A stretch of DNA of 64,000 bases from Clostridiales bacterium (GCA_019418305.1 DYCA01000005.1:3830-67829), one strand, 5' to 3'. Counted from the first letter of the stretch, positions 43,720 to 52,346 are shown. Notes: generated from the sequence alone by a model not told the origin. Numbers and translations are program-made.

Positions 43720-44591
43720 TGAAACGCAAACTTCGGCTGTTCCTCTGGTGCGCGGCTGCCGTTGCATTCGTGCTGAGCGGCATCGTCCAAACCGCCGACC
43801 ACCTGCTCCCGCACCAGAAGCTGACAAATGAAACCGCCGTGCATTTTATTGACGTCGGTCAGGGCGATTCGGCGCTCTTGCTTTCCGGCGGGCAGGCTGT
43901 GCTGGTGGATGCAGGTACCGCGGAAAGCGGCGCGGCTGTGGTCCGCTATCTGGAGGATCTGGGCGTAACCCGGCTGTACGCCGCGGTTGTCACCCATCCG
44001 CATGCCGACCATATCGGCGGCATGGCACAGGTCCTTCAGGCGTTTCCGGTCGAGCATTTCTACATGAGGCCGGAAACACAGAACACTTCTTCCTTTTCAG
44101 AACTGCTGGACACACTGCAAACACAGGGTGTTCAGCCTACTATCCCCGCACCGGGCGATACGCTGGCGTTTGACTCCGGCGCTTCGCTCACCTTTCTCGG
44201 CCCTGCAGACGATGTGCCGAGCGGCAACCTAAACGACCGTTCGCTCATTACGCTGTTTCAGGCCGACGAGCAGAAAGTGCTGTTGATGGGCGACGCGGAA
44301 GCTGCCGCCGAACAGTCGCTTTTGACGCACTATCCATCCTTACGCTGTGATGTGCTCAAGGTAGCGCACCACGGCGGAGCGACCTCGTCCTCCCTGTCCT
44401 TTCTGCAAACCGTTCAACCATCCGTTGCCGTCATCTCCTGCGGCGTAGACAACGACTACGGCCACCCCGACCCGCAAACGCTGCAAAATCTGTCCGTTGC
44501 GGGAGTAAACGATGTCCGCATTACAGCGGAATGCGGCACCGTAATCCTCCCGCTTCACCCACCGTCATCAAGCAAGGAGAATGCTGCATGA
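43719..44591 (+). CDS. ComEC/Rec2-like metallo-beta-lactamase-fold hydrolase
   Basis: 290 residues with an N-terminal signal or anchor helix (LFLWCAAAVAFVLSGIV) and an MBL domain: VHFIDVGQGDSALL, VLVDAGTAESGA, the metal motif VVTHPHADHIGG, LLMGDAEAAAEQSLL and VLKVAHHGGATSSS. It matches the C-terminal domain of ComEC, standing alone. Substrate unknown, possibly extracellular nucleic acid or phosphodiester. Coupled to putP upstream and to DUF3006 downstream. Confidence 0.88.
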   Translation: MKRKLRLFLWCAAAVAFVLSGIVQTADHLLPHQKLTNETAVHFIDVGQGDSALLLSGGQAVLVDAGTAESGAAVVRYLEDLGVTRLYAAVVTHPHADHIGGMAQVLQAFPVEHFYMRPETQNTSSFSELLDTLQTQGVQPTIPAPGDTLAFDSGASLTFLGPADDVPSGNLNDRSLITLFQADEQKVLLMGDAEAAAEQSLLTHYPSLRCDVLKVAHHGGATSSSLSFLQTVQPSVAVISCGVDNDYGHPDPQTLQNLSVAGVNDVRITAECGTVILPLHPPSSSKENAA

Positions 44592-44821
44592 AACAGACCG
44601 GTATTGTCGATCGCTTTGAAGGCGATGATGTGGTTGTTGAAATTGGTGGAAAAATGGTCAATTTTCCCCGCGCCGACGCTCCCGCTATGCTGGGCGAAGG
44701 CATGGTCGTCATCATACGCGACGGCCGGATTGCGGAAATCGACCAAATTGAAACCCAACGTCTCGAGGACGATATGCGCCGCCGTTTTGAGCGCATCCTC
44801 GGCAAACAATCCGATGAATAA
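44588..44821 (+). CDS. DUF3006 domain protein
   Basis: A 77-residue protein starting at ATG 44588 (MKQTGIVDRFEGDDVVVEIG), overlapping the MBL gene stop by four bases. It has the DUF3006 layout: a small beta-barrel (GIVDRFEGDDVVVEI, FPRADAP, EGMVVIIRDGRI) and a basic C-terminal helix (EDDMRRRFERILGK). DUF3006 genes commonly follow ComEC-like MBL genes; function unknown. Confidence 0.82.
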   Translation: MKQTGIVDRFEGDDVVVEIGGKMVNFPRADAPAMLGEGMVVIIRDGRIAEIDQIETQRLEDDMRRRFERILGKQSDE

Positions 44822-44849
44822 ACCCTAAAAGGAAAGGCGAACAAAACCA

Positions 44850-46115
44850 ATGGAAAAGAAACCCTTTTTGACACTCGAACAGGTACAGGAGATTACCAAG
44901 ACCTATCCCACCCCGTTCCACATCTATGACGAGAAGGCCATCCGCGAAAATGCGCGCAAGGTCAAGGAGGCATTCGCATGGAATCCGGGCTTTAAGGAGT
45001 ACTTTGCCGTCAAGGCTACGCCCAACCCCCGTCTGGTGCAGCTGCTCCACGAGGAAGGCTTCGGCTGCGACTGCTCCAGCTACACCGAGCTGCTGCTGAG
45101 CAAGGCTTGCGGCATCACCGGACACGACATTATGTTCTCCTCCAACGTCACCCCGAACGAGGACTTCAAGCTGGCCAGCGATTTGGATGCCATTGTCAAT
45201 TTTGACGACATCACCCACCTTGACTATTACGATAAGGTCGGTGAGTGGAAGGAGACCATGTCCTGCCGCTTCAATCCCGGCGGCGACTTCGTGCTGGAGA
45301 ACGAAATCATGGACACCCCGCAGGAAGCCAAGTACGGCATGACCCGTGAGCAGCTCATCGAGGCGTTTAAGTACATGAAAACCAAGGGTGTCAAGCACTT
45401 CGGCATTCATGCGTTCCTCGCCTCCAACACGGTAGCAAATGAGTATTACCCCGCTCTTGCCCGCATCCTGTTCAAGCTGGCAGTTGAGGTGCGCAAGGAA
45501 ACCGGCGTGCACATCGCGTTTATCAACCTGTCCGGCGGCGTCGGCATCCCCTACAAGCCGTGGCAGGAGCCGAACGACATCATGGCCATCGGTGAAGGCG
45601 TGCGCCGCGCATATGAGGAAGTCCTGTGCCCGGCAGGTATGGACGACGTCTCCATTTACACCGAAATGGGCCGCTTTATTCTTGGGCCGTACGGTGCGCT
45701 GGTTGCCAAGTGCATCCACCACAAGCACACTTACAAGGAATATGCCGGTCTGGATGCGTGTGCAGCCAATCTGATGCGTCCTGCGATGTACGGCGCATAC
45801 CACCACATCACCGTACTGGGCAAGGAAAACGCCCTGCACGACCGCACCTATGATGTCACCGGCGGTCTGTGTGAAAACAACGACAAGTTTGCCATCGACC
45901 GCAACCTGCCCCGCATTGATATCGGTGACTATATCTATATCCACGATACGGGTGCGCACGGCTTCTCGATGGGCTATAACTACAACGGCAAGCTGCGCTC
46001 AGCAGAACTGCTGCTGCACGAAGATGGCTCGGTGGAACTGATCCGCCGCGCGGAAACTCCGAAGGATTACTTCGCTACGCTGGACTTCACCGGCCTGTTC
46101 GATGGCATCCTTTAA
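44850..46115 (+). CDS. lysA: Diaminopimelate decarboxylase
   Basis: PLP enzyme making lysine from meso-diaminopimelate. 421 residues: TPFHIYDEKAIRENARKVKE, the PLP lysine in FKEYFAVKATPNPRLVQLL, NLSGGVGIPYKPW, YTEMGRFILGPYG and the catalytic Cys region GGLCENNDKFAIDR, with the active-site tyrosine in HDTGAHGFSMGYNYNG. It is a divergent fold-type III member, but the CENND motif supports LysA. A strong terminator follows. Confidence 0.88.
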   Translation: MEKKPFLTLEQVQEITKTYPTPFHIYDEKAIRENARKVKEAFAWNPGFKEYFAVKATPNPRLVQLLHEEGFGCDCSSYTELLLSKACGITGHDIMFSSNVTPNEDFKLASDLDAIVNFDDITHLDYYDKVGEWKETMSCRFNPGGDFVLENEIMDTPQEAKYGMTREQLIEAFKYMKTKGVKHFGIHAFLASNTVANEYYPALARILFKLAVEVRKETGVHIAFINLSGGVGIPYKPWQEPNDIMAIGEGVRRAYEEVLCPAGMDDVSIYTEMGRFILGPYGALVAKCIHHKHTYKEYAGLDACAANLMRPAMYGAYHHITVLGKENALHDRTYDVTGGLCENNDKFAIDRNLPRIDIGDYIYIHDTGAHGFSMGYNYNGKLRSAELLLHEDGSVELIRRAETPKDYFATLDFTGLFDGIL

Positions 46116-46125
46116 TTTCACAAAA

Positions 46126-46162
46126 CAAAAAGCGTGTACTCGTCGGAGTACACGCTTTTTTA
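46126..46162. terminator. bidirectional terminator between lysA and a zinc-ribbon gene
   Basis: 14-bp perfect stem AAAAAGCGTGTACT / AGTACACGCTTTTT with a 6-base loop; T tracts on both strands serve the two convergent genes. Confidence 0.9.
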
Positions 46163-46167
46163 TTAAT

Positions 46168-46407
46168 TCACAGATTTTGCAGCAGCAAAGCCGCCGCAAG
46201 TGCAAGCAACACAACAGTCAGAGCGCGCAGAATGCGTAATATGCGCTGCTTTTTCGGACTTTCGCGCTCCCAGCCTTCGGGCGGCGGCGAAAGCTCTTCT
46301 ATCGTCTCCGTGCCATCCGGCTTATGAGCGATTAGCTTGACATGACAGGTATTGCAGGCAGTAAACCCCTTACGAAACTCTGCCCCGCATTTTGGACACC
46401 ATGGCAT
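46168..46407 (-). CDS. Small zinc-ribbon protein with C-terminal membrane anchor
   Basis: 79 residues: MPWCPKCGAEFRKGFTACNT with a CxxC...CxxC zinc ribbon (C4, C7, C18, C21), a polar linker (about 22-55), and a C-terminal membrane helix (ALTVVLLALAAALLLQNL). It is a truncated paralogue of the next gene upstream, sharing the MPWCPKC start. Function unknown; tail-anchored zinc ribbons may sense or recruit partners at the membrane. ATG 46407 follows GGAGGCG. Confidence 0.7.
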   Translation of the reverse strand: MPWCPKCGAEFRKGFTACNTCHVKLIAHKPDGTETIEELSPPPEGWERESPKKQRILRILRALTVVLLALAAALLLQNL

Positions 46408-46420
46408 AGATTCGCCTCCT

Positions 46421-46948
46421 TCAGTTGCTCACAAAATACAGCAGCACCAACGCCACCACGATGATGCCCGCCACCACCGGCAGCAGCTTAAACGAAGCAT
46501 TGTCCTCCATCGGCTGCTCGGGCGTTTCCATTGCCTGCTCCTCGGCCAGACGCGCAAGTGCCTCTTCGTCCACCGGCTGTTCCGCCAAATCGTGGTTCAT
46601 TTCATCTATCAGTGCACGTGCCTGCGCTGTCTGGCTGGCATCCACAATGATTTCCACCCCGAACCGCGCGTCTGCACCGGCGTACGCCTGTATCTGACGA
46701 AATGCCGCCGGCCGGTTGAACACAACAATATCATGTTCGCGCAGCAAATCGCAGATGGTTTCCGCCTCCAGACGGTTGCTCGCGGTATAAACCACAATGG
46801 GCTTCTCCATGCCGTCCGGCAAAACAAACTTGTCACGCTCCGACACTTCATTTTCTTCAGGCAAGCTATTCACCAGCGGCACATGACAGGCGCTGCACTC
46901 CGTGAATCCTTCCCGGTATTCCGCTTTACACTTGGGACACCAAGGCAT
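46421..46948 (-). CDS. Zinc-ribbon / DUF2007-like protein with C-terminal membrane anchor
   Basis: 175 residues. The N-terminal zinc ribbon MPWCPKCKAEYREGFTECSA resembles the downstream paralogue. Residues about 45-115 form a DUF2007-like signal-transduction domain (VVYTASNRLEAETICDLLRE; RFGVEIIVDASQTAQARALI). A Glu-rich linker and a C-terminal membrane helix (LLPVVAGIIVVALVLLYFV) follow. The two genes are 13 bases apart and presumably co-transcribed. Confidence 0.75.
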   Translation of the reverse strand: MPWCPKCKAEYREGFTECSACHVPLVNSLPEENEVSERDKFVLPDGMEKPIVVYTASNRLEAETICDLLREHDIVVFNRPAAFRQIQAYAGADARFGVEIIVDASQTAQARALIDEMNHDLAEQPVDEEALARLAEEQAMETPEQPMEDNASFKLLPVVAGIIVVALVLLYFVSN

Positions 46949-46988
46949 AATGCATCCCTCCTTACCTGCCGATTATAGCATATCCAAA

Positions 46989-47537
46989 CTATTCTTTCCA
47001 GATAAAAATGGGCAGCGGCGGATCGTGCTTCCGGTTGAGCCAGTCGCAAGCCAGAACAGTGAACACACGGTCATTTAACGACTTTAAGTGCTGTAAAACC
47101 GCATTTTTCTCCTCATATCCATTTTCTTTGCCGTAATAGAGCGCAAGTGCCATAATGCCGCCCGGGCGCAGCAGCGACAGCCCCGCGTCGATTGCCGGGA
47201 TAGAGGATGCTGCAGTAGTGAAGATTTTCGGATCACCGCCCGGCAGTCGGCCGAAGTTGAACACGATGCAGTCCACGCTTTCCGGCGCAGCGTAGCGCGC
47301 CATATTCGCGTGGCTGTCCAGCACAACCTCAGCAGTCAGTCCCTCCGCGTCCAACAGCGTGCGCGTCTGCGCGACTGCTTCCTGCTGCACATCAAACGCA
47401 AGCACATGCCCCTCCGCTCCGGCAAGACGGCAAAGCAACGCCGTGTCGCGTCCCTTCCCTGCCGTCGCATCAATGCAGAACGCACCGGGCTTGACCCGCC
47501 GCCGCAGAAAATCATGCACTACATCCAACGTGTTCAT
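46989..47537 (-). CDS. mnmM: tRNA (mnm5s2U34) methyltransferase MnmM (YtqB-like)
   Basis: A 182-residue class I SAM methyltransferase of the former rRNA_methylase group: CIDATAGKGRDTALLCRLAG (SAM motif), HVLAFDVQQEAVAQT, and the family-specific VFNFGRLPGGDPKIFTTAAS, then LRPGGIMALALYYGKENG. YtqB/MnmM completes the mnm5s2U wobble modification in Gram-positives. ATG 47537 (MNTLDVVHDF) follows GGAGGG; the longer frame to 47696 is rejected. Confidence 0.85.
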   Translation of the reverse strand: MNTLDVVHDFLRRRVKPGAFCIDATAGKGRDTALLCRLAGAEGHVLAFDVQQEAVAQTRTLLDAEGLTAEVVLDSHANMARYAAPESVDCIVFNFGRLPGGDPKIFTTAASSIPAIDAGLSLLRPGGIMALALYYGKENGYEEKNAVLQHLKSLNDRVFTVLACDWLNRKHDPPLPIFIWKE

Positions 47538-47604
47538 CCGTTTCCCTCCGTTTATGCCAGATTCTTTCCCATTGTAACACAAACGGACGGTTTTGCCTAC
47601 CTGC

Positions 47605-48309
47605 TTACTGTTCGAGAATCTTTCCGTCGGTCGAAATGACCACCACCTGCCACGGCAGGAACTTGCCGCTCGCCTGCAGCGCCGTGCGCACTGCATGCTC
47701 GATACCGCCGCAGCACGGCACCTCCATACGCACTACCGTGACGCTTTTGATGTTGTTGTTGCGAATGATTTCGGTCAGCTTTTCACTGTAATCGCCCTCG
47801 TCCAGCTTGGGGCAGCCGATAAGCGTTATCTTATTCCGGATAAAGTCCTGATGGAAGCCTGCATAAGCGTAGGCTGTGCAATCCGCCGCGACAAGCAGGT
47901 GTGCCCCGTCAAAATACGGTGCATTCACCGGAACCAGCTTGATCTGCACCGGCCACTGACGCAGCTCGGATGCCGCAGGCGCAGCCGAAGCGACCGGTGC
48001 GTCTGCCGTGCGCTCAATTGCGCGCGCCTGACTGCCCGGACAACCACAGGCCAGCGGCTGCTGTGCCTGCTTCGCGCGCAGATTGGCCTGCACTGCCGCT
48101 TCATCGTAAGCCGCAGCCTCCCGCTCGACAAAGGTGATCGCGCCGGTCGGGCAAACCGGCAGACAATTGCCCAGTCCATCACAGTAGTCATCACGCAGCA
48201 GCTTGGCTTTGCCGTCCACCATGCCGATGGCACCCTCGTGGCATGCATTCGCACACAGGCCGCAGCCGTTGCACTTTTCTTCATCAATCTCAATAATTTT
48301 ACGCATCAT
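47605..48309 (-). CDS. 4Fe-4S dicluster-binding protein with cysteine-rich C-terminal domain
   Basis: 234 residues. N-terminal double ferredoxin domain: CNGCGLCANACHEGAI and CDGLGNCLPVCPTGAI give two cluster-binding sets. A linker has CGCPGSQARA. The C-terminal half (about 110-225) has conserved cysteines in ADCTAYAYAGFHQDF, IGCPKLDEGDYSEKL and MEVPCCGGIEHAV, a pattern found in ferredoxin-type oxidoreductase-associated proteins of anaerobes. Partner and reaction are not known. ATG 48309 follows GGGAGGA. An FNR/CRP-like palindrome precedes its promoter. Confidence 0.78.
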   Translation of the reverse strand: MMRKIIEIDEEKCNGCGLCANACHEGAIGMVDGKAKLLRDDYCDGLGNCLPVCPTGAITFVEREAAAYDEAAVQANLRAKQAQQPLACGCPGSQARAIERTADAPVASAAPAASELRQWPVQIKLVPVNAPYFDGAHLLVAADCTAYAYAGFHQDFIRNKITLIGCPKLDEGDYSEKLTEIIRNNNIKSVTVVRMEVPCCGGIEHAVRTALQASGKFLPWQVVVISTDGKILEQ

Positions 48310-48343
48310 TGCGATTATCCTCCCATGTATTTCGATTGTCCTC

Positions 48344-48388
48344 AGTATATCGCGTTCCTCATCCGCTGTATGTTGTTGCAACAACATA
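48344..48388 (-). promoter_or_regulatory. promoter of the 4Fe-4S protein with FNR/CRP-like palindrome at -41.5
   Basis: A perfect 20-bp palindrome (48369-48388, half site TATGTTGTTG) is centred 41.5 bases upstream of the start predicted from -10 box TATACT (48344-48349, minus strand). The -35 hexamer is poor, as expected for a class II activated promoter. Confidence 0.6.
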
Positions 48389-48411
48389 ACTGCAATTTTT
48401 CATCTGTTTTG

Positions 48412-48450
48412 AAAAACGGCCGCCTCTCTGTGAGAGACAGCCGCTTTTTT
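48412..48450 (-). terminator. terminator after the DUF819 gene
   Basis: Imperfect stem of about 12 bp (GCGGC-GTCTCTC paired with GAGAG-CGGC), followed on the minus strand by five T. Confidence 0.75.
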
Positions 48451-48460
48451 CCGAATAAAC

Positions 48461-49648
48461 TCACGCAAACAATCGCATGATGTTCGCTGTGAGGATACCA
48501 CCGCCGGTACCAATGATATAGCCCATCAGCGCCATCAGCACACCAACCGGAACCAATGCGCCCGAATAGGATGCCGCAAGCACCGGCGCAGACGCCGTAC
48601 CGCCGATATTCGCCAGTGACGCCACGCCGCAAGTAAACATATCGAGCTTGAAGAGCTTTGCAATGATGACCAGAATAATGCCGTGGATTGCCAGAATCAT
48701 AAAGCCGGAAACGATCCACGCCGGAGCATCGGTCATCTCCAACAGGCTTGCACGGGAAGCAAGCAACGCAATGACGATATACAGCATCACGTTAGACAAC
48801 TCTGCCGCACCTGCAATCTTGCCGATCGGCGTGACCGCTGCGACCAGTGCAATTATCGTGACCACCAGCACAGTCCACGTCGCAGAGTCGATCCACGGAG
48901 TATTTCCACCGATCAACGTCTTCGTCCATTCAAAAATCGCATTGCCCGCATTCTGCGACAGGGCGGAAACCAGCAGCGCACCACCGACCAGGAACAGCAA
49001 ACCGGGGAAGGTCATGTGCTTGTCTTCCTCCTGCATCTCCTTCTCCAGACGGGCGCAAACCTCATCCAGCGTAGTCGTGGACGCCTTGGTCCATTTGTTA
49101 AACTGCGGTGCAAACGAAATCGCCCACAGCAGGAACATGACCCAAACCGAATAGTCGATCGAATCGATCACAAGCGCGTAGCCCATATCCGCTTCCGAAA
49201 TATGGAGCGCTTCCTGCACCGCGACCATATTGCCCGATCCACCCATCCAGCTGCCGCACAAAGCGCCAAGCGCCTTCCATGCCTCCGAACCGAGCACACC
49301 ATGCATGATCGCATAGGTTGCGATAAAGCCGATGGCAATCGAAATGCTGGCCGCAAAGAAGCCGCCCAGCATACGCGGACCGAGTTTGAGTACCTTGCGA
49401 ATGTCACAACGCAGCAGCATCAGACAGAGCATTGCATACAGGATATTGTTTTTCAAAGCACTGTATGCGCCCTTGGTCGCCTCCATATCCCACGCCCCCA
49501 CAGTGCAAAGCAGCATGGTCAGCAGATACAGCAGAACAACCGGCGGCACAAATTTAAAAAATTTCCACTTGGTGATCTTTTCCGCGCCTACCAGAATACC
49601 GGCCAGAAATACCAGCACCGCAATGTAGGTAAAGCCGTTGGTAATCAT
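48461..49648 (-). CDS. DUF819 family membrane protein (putative transporter)
   Basis: 395 residues with about 11 hydrophobic helices; the family fold includes a repeated GG/SG..N core (CGSWMGGSGNMVAVQEAL about 135-150; VASLANIGGTASAPVLAASY about 340-360; MGYIIGTGGGILTANIM). DUF819 members are proposed transporters of unknown solute. A promoter divergent from that of pepV controls it, and the pepV / dipeptide epimerase / amidase neighbours suggest a peptide or amino-acid substrate. ATG 49648. Confidence 0.85.
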   Translation of the reverse strand: MITNGFTYIAVLVFLAGILVGAEKITKWKFFKFVPPVVLLYLLTMLLCTVGAWDMEATKGAYSALKNNILYAMLCLMLLRCDIRKVLKLGPRMLGGFFAASISIAIGFIATYAIMHGVLGSEAWKALGALCGSWMGGSGNMVAVQEALHISEADMGYALVIDSIDYSVWVMFLLWAISFAPQFNKWTKASTTTLDEVCARLEKEMQEEDKHMTFPGLLFLVGGALLVSALSQNAGNAIFEWTKTLIGGNTPWIDSATWTVLVVTIIALVAAVTPIGKIAGAAELSNVMLYIVIALLASRASLLEMTDAPAWIVSGFMILAIHGIILVIIAKLFKLDMFTCGVASLANIGGTASAPVLAASYSGALVPVGVLMALMGYIIGTGGGILTANIMRLFA

Positions 49649-49726
49649 CTGTTTTCATCCCTCACTTTTTCGTTCTCTTTCCCTCTGTCCCGGCCCCCGT
49701 ATGCCGCAACATCGGACTGTGTTTTC

Positions 49727-49755
49727 AGTATACAGGAATACCGACCTTTTTGCAA
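49727..49755 (-). promoter_or_regulatory. promoter of the DUF819 gene
   Basis: Minus strand TTGCAA (49750-49755), 17-base spacer, TATACT (49727-49732). Part of a divergent pair with TTGCAA boxes. Confidence 0.7.
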
Positions 49756-49784
49756 GGTCTTGCAAGCAATTTGCACAGAATGGT

Positions 49785-49813
49785 TTGCAAATCAGTCGTG
49801 CATCCTGTACAAT
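49785..49813 (+). promoter_or_regulatory. promoter of pepV and the dipeptide epimerase
   Basis: TTGCAA (49785-49790), 17-base spacer, TACAAT (49808-49813). Extra TTGCA motifs lie at 49760 and 49771, about one helical turn apart. Confidence 0.72.
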
Positions 49814-49854
49814 ATGATATGGGAATGTTGAGAACCCGTTAAGGAGGGACTACG

Positions 49855-51219
49855 ATGGAATTAAAAACCTATATCCGTGCGCACGCAGATGACCTGCTCA
49901 AAGATTTGGCTTCGCTGATCCAAATTCCGAGTGTGGAAGGCGAACCTATGCCGGATGCACCTTACGGGAGCGCGGTCGCACGCTGTCTGCATGAAACGCT
50001 TGCGCTGTGCGAAAAGCTGGGCTTCCGCACGGTCAATATGGATAACCGGGTGGGCTGGTGCGAATACGGCGAGGGCGACGAAATGATTGCCGTGCTTGGC
50101 CATCTGGACGTTGTGCCCGCAGGCGACGGCTGGCAGGTCACTGAACCGTTTTCGGGCGAAGTCAAGGACGGCCGCATCTATGGCCGCGGCACGATGGACG
50201 ATAAGGGGCCGACCGTTGCAGCGCTGTACGCGCTGGCCGCGCTGAAGGATGCTGGCTTTACCCCGTCCCGCCGCATCCGCATTCTGTTCGGCACGAACGA
50301 GGAAACCGGCTGTCAGGATATGGTATGGTATCTCGAACACGACGGTGAAGTGCCGGTCATGGGCTTCACGCCGGATGGCGAATACCCTATCATTAACGGC
50401 GAAAAGGGCATTATGAACTGTGTATACACGCGCAAGCTGAACCAAACCGGTGCGTACCGCCTGACCCGTTTTGAAGGCGGCACTGCCTCCAATGTCTCCC
50501 CCGCGTATGCAGTGGCAGAACTTGCATGCCCCGCAGAGGCTGCGGATCGCATCACGCTGGACAAGGTCACGGCAACGCCAATCGATGGCGGCATCCGCGT
50601 GGAGGCCGAAGGCGTGTCCGCGCACGGCTCCACTCCCGAGCAGGGCGAAAATGCAATTGGCCGACTGGCGCTCGCGCTGACCCAGCTCCCGCTGGAGGGT
50701 GAGCTTGCCGAGTGCATGGCATTCCTTGCCGACCGAATCGGACTGGAGACGCGCGGAGAATCGCTGGGACTTGCCATGCGCGACGACCTTTCGGGCGACC
50801 TGACGGTCAACCTTGGCGTTGCAGCGTTTGCAGATGACACACTCTCGCTCACGCTGTCCGTGCGATATCCGGTCACCAAGACCTATGACGAGGCACATCC
50901 GCGTCTGGAGCGCGCCTTCTCGCTGGGCGGTTTCCAAGAAACCCAGATGAAGCACAAAGCGGCCATCTATATGCCGCCTGAGAGCGAACTCATCCGCAAG
51001 CTGTCCAAAGTGTACGAGGAGCAGACCGGCGAAAAGGCGGTGCTCAAATCCATTGGCGGCGGCACCTATGCCAAGTCCATCCCCAATCTGGTCGCATTCG
51101 GTCCGGTCTTTCCGGGCGACGAAATCCGCGAACATAAGCCGGATGAATATATGGAAGTGGAGCGGCTGCTGCAGAACGCAGAAATTCTGGCGGCGGCAAT
51201 GTATGAACTGGCAAAATAA
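49855..51219 (+). CDS. pepV: Sapep/PepV family metallo-dipeptidase
   Basis: Cleaves unspecific dipeptides with Zn or Mn. 454 residues of the M20 fold: VLGHLDVVPAGDGW (metal His), YGRGTMDDKGPTVAALYAL (bridging Asp), ILFGTNEETGCQDM (catalytic Glu, metal Glu), FTPDGEYPIINGEKGI and the late GGGTYAKSIPNLVAFGPVFP. ATG 49855 follows AAGGAGGG. It is 35 bases upstream of the dipeptide epimerase, in one transcript. Confidence 0.93.
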   Translation: MELKTYIRAHADDLLKDLASLIQIPSVEGEPMPDAPYGSAVARCLHETLALCEKLGFRTVNMDNRVGWCEYGEGDEMIAVLGHLDVVPAGDGWQVTEPFSGEVKDGRIYGRGTMDDKGPTVAALYALAALKDAGFTPSRRIRILFGTNEETGCQDMVWYLEHDGEVPVMGFTPDGEYPIINGEKGIMNCVYTRKLNQTGAYRLTRFEGGTASNVSPAYAVAELACPAEAADRITLDKVTATPIDGGIRVEAEGVSAHGSTPEQGENAIGRLALALTQLPLEGELAECMAFLADRIGLETRGESLGLAMRDDLSGDLTVNLGVAAFADDTLSLTLSVRYPVTKTYDEAHPRLERAFSLGGFQETQMKHKAAIYMPPESELIRKLSKVYEEQTGEKAVLKSIGGGTYAKSIPNLVAFGPVFPGDEIREHKPDEYMEVERLLQNAEILAAAMYELAK

Positions 51220-51254
51220 TCGGAACGCATCTTGCAACAAGGAGCTGACAACTG

Positions 51255-52346
51255 ATGAAAATTACTCAAATCCGGCTTGGCCGCATTTCCGTGCCGCTGC
51301 GCGTGCCGTTTAAGACTGCGGTGCGCTCGGTTTCGTCCGTCGAGGACGTGATTGTAGAAATCCACACCGATACCGGCGCAATCGGCTACGGCGAAGCACC
51401 CCCGACCGGCGCGGTCACGGGAGACACCGCAGGCGCAATTATTGGAGCCATTCAAGACCACATCGCCCCGACCCTCCTTGGCCGCGAGGTGGATGACTTT
51501 GAAAACCTGATGCTCGCCCTGCAAGGCTGCATCCTCAAGAATACCAGCGCCAAAGCGGCGGTCGATATGGCGCTTTGGGACCTGTACGGTCAGCTTTACC
51601 GTATTCTGGTGTATAAAATGCTCGGCGGCAGCCGAAGCAAAATTGTGACCGACATCACCATCAGCGTCAACGACCCGGAGGAGATGGCGCGCGACGCACG
51701 AAATGCCATCGACCGCGGCTACGACTGTCTCAAATGCAAAGTCGGCAAGGACGCGCCGCTCGACCTGCGCCGTCTGCAGGCCATCCGAGCCGAGGTGGGT
51801 AAGGATGTGAAAATCCGCATCGACGCCAATCAGGGCTGGAAACCCAAGGAAGCGGTGCGCATTCTCAGCCAGATGGAGGATGCGGGACTGGACATCGAGT
51901 TTGTCGAGCAGCCGGTTGCGCAGCACGATCTGACCGGCCTGAAATACGTCACCGATAATGTGACAATTCCGGTCATGGCGGACGAAAGCGTGCAAAATGC
52001 GTCGGACGCGCTGACCATCATGCAGATGCGTGCAGCCGATCTGATCAACATCAAACTGATGAAGGCTGGCGGCTTGTACAACGCGCTGAAAATCGCCTCC
52101 GCCGCCGAAGTCTACGGTGTCGAATGCATGCTCGGCTGCATGCTCGAAGCAAAAATCAGTGTTAACGCAGCCATCCACCTCGCCTGTGCCAAGCAAATCA
52201 TCACCAAGATTGATTTGGACGGTCCAGTGCTGTGCACTGAGGACCCCATTCTTGGCGGCGCGGTGTTCCATGAGAAGGACATTACTGTGTCCGACGAGCC
52301 GGGTCTCGGCATCAAGGGCATCCAGAAAATCACGTATCTGGACTAA
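51255..52346 (+). CDS. Dipeptide epimerase (L-Ala-D/L-Glu epimerase type)
   Basis: Enolase-superfamily enzyme of 363 residues that interconverts L-Ala-D-Glu and L-Ala-L-Glu from murein peptides or related dipeptides. Features: YGEAPPTGAVTGDT, the KCKVG catalytic Lys region, DANQGWKPKEAV and EFVEQPVAQHDL metal Asp and Glu, MADESVQNASDA and the second Lys in DLINIKLMKAGGLYNALKIA. ATG 51255 follows AAGGAG. Dipeptide specificity within the family cannot be fixed from sequence, but pepV next door fits: epimerise, then cleave. Confidence 0.88.
   Translation: MKITQIRLGRISVPLRVPFKTAVRSVSSVEDVIVEIHTDTGAIGYGEAPPTGAVTGDTAGAIIGAIQDHIAPTLLGREVDDFENLMLALQGCILKNTSAKAAVDMALWDLYGQLYRILVYKMLGGSRSKIVTDITISVNDPEEMARDARNAIDRGYDCLKCKVGKDAPLDLRRLQAIRAEVGKDVKIRIDANQGWKPKEAVRILSQMEDAGLDIEFVEQPVAQHDLTGLKYVTDNVTIPVMADESVQNASDALTIMQMRAADLINIKLMKAGGLYNALKIASAAEVYGVECMLGCMLEAKISVNAAIHLACAKQIITKIDLDGPVLCTEDPILGGAVFHEKDITVSDEPGLGIKGIQKITYLD

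Noticed and set aside
42052-43827. 591-codon open frame on the minus strand opposite putP
   Set aside because: Antisense shadow of putP; composition biased to His/Asn/Gly/Asp and no domain.
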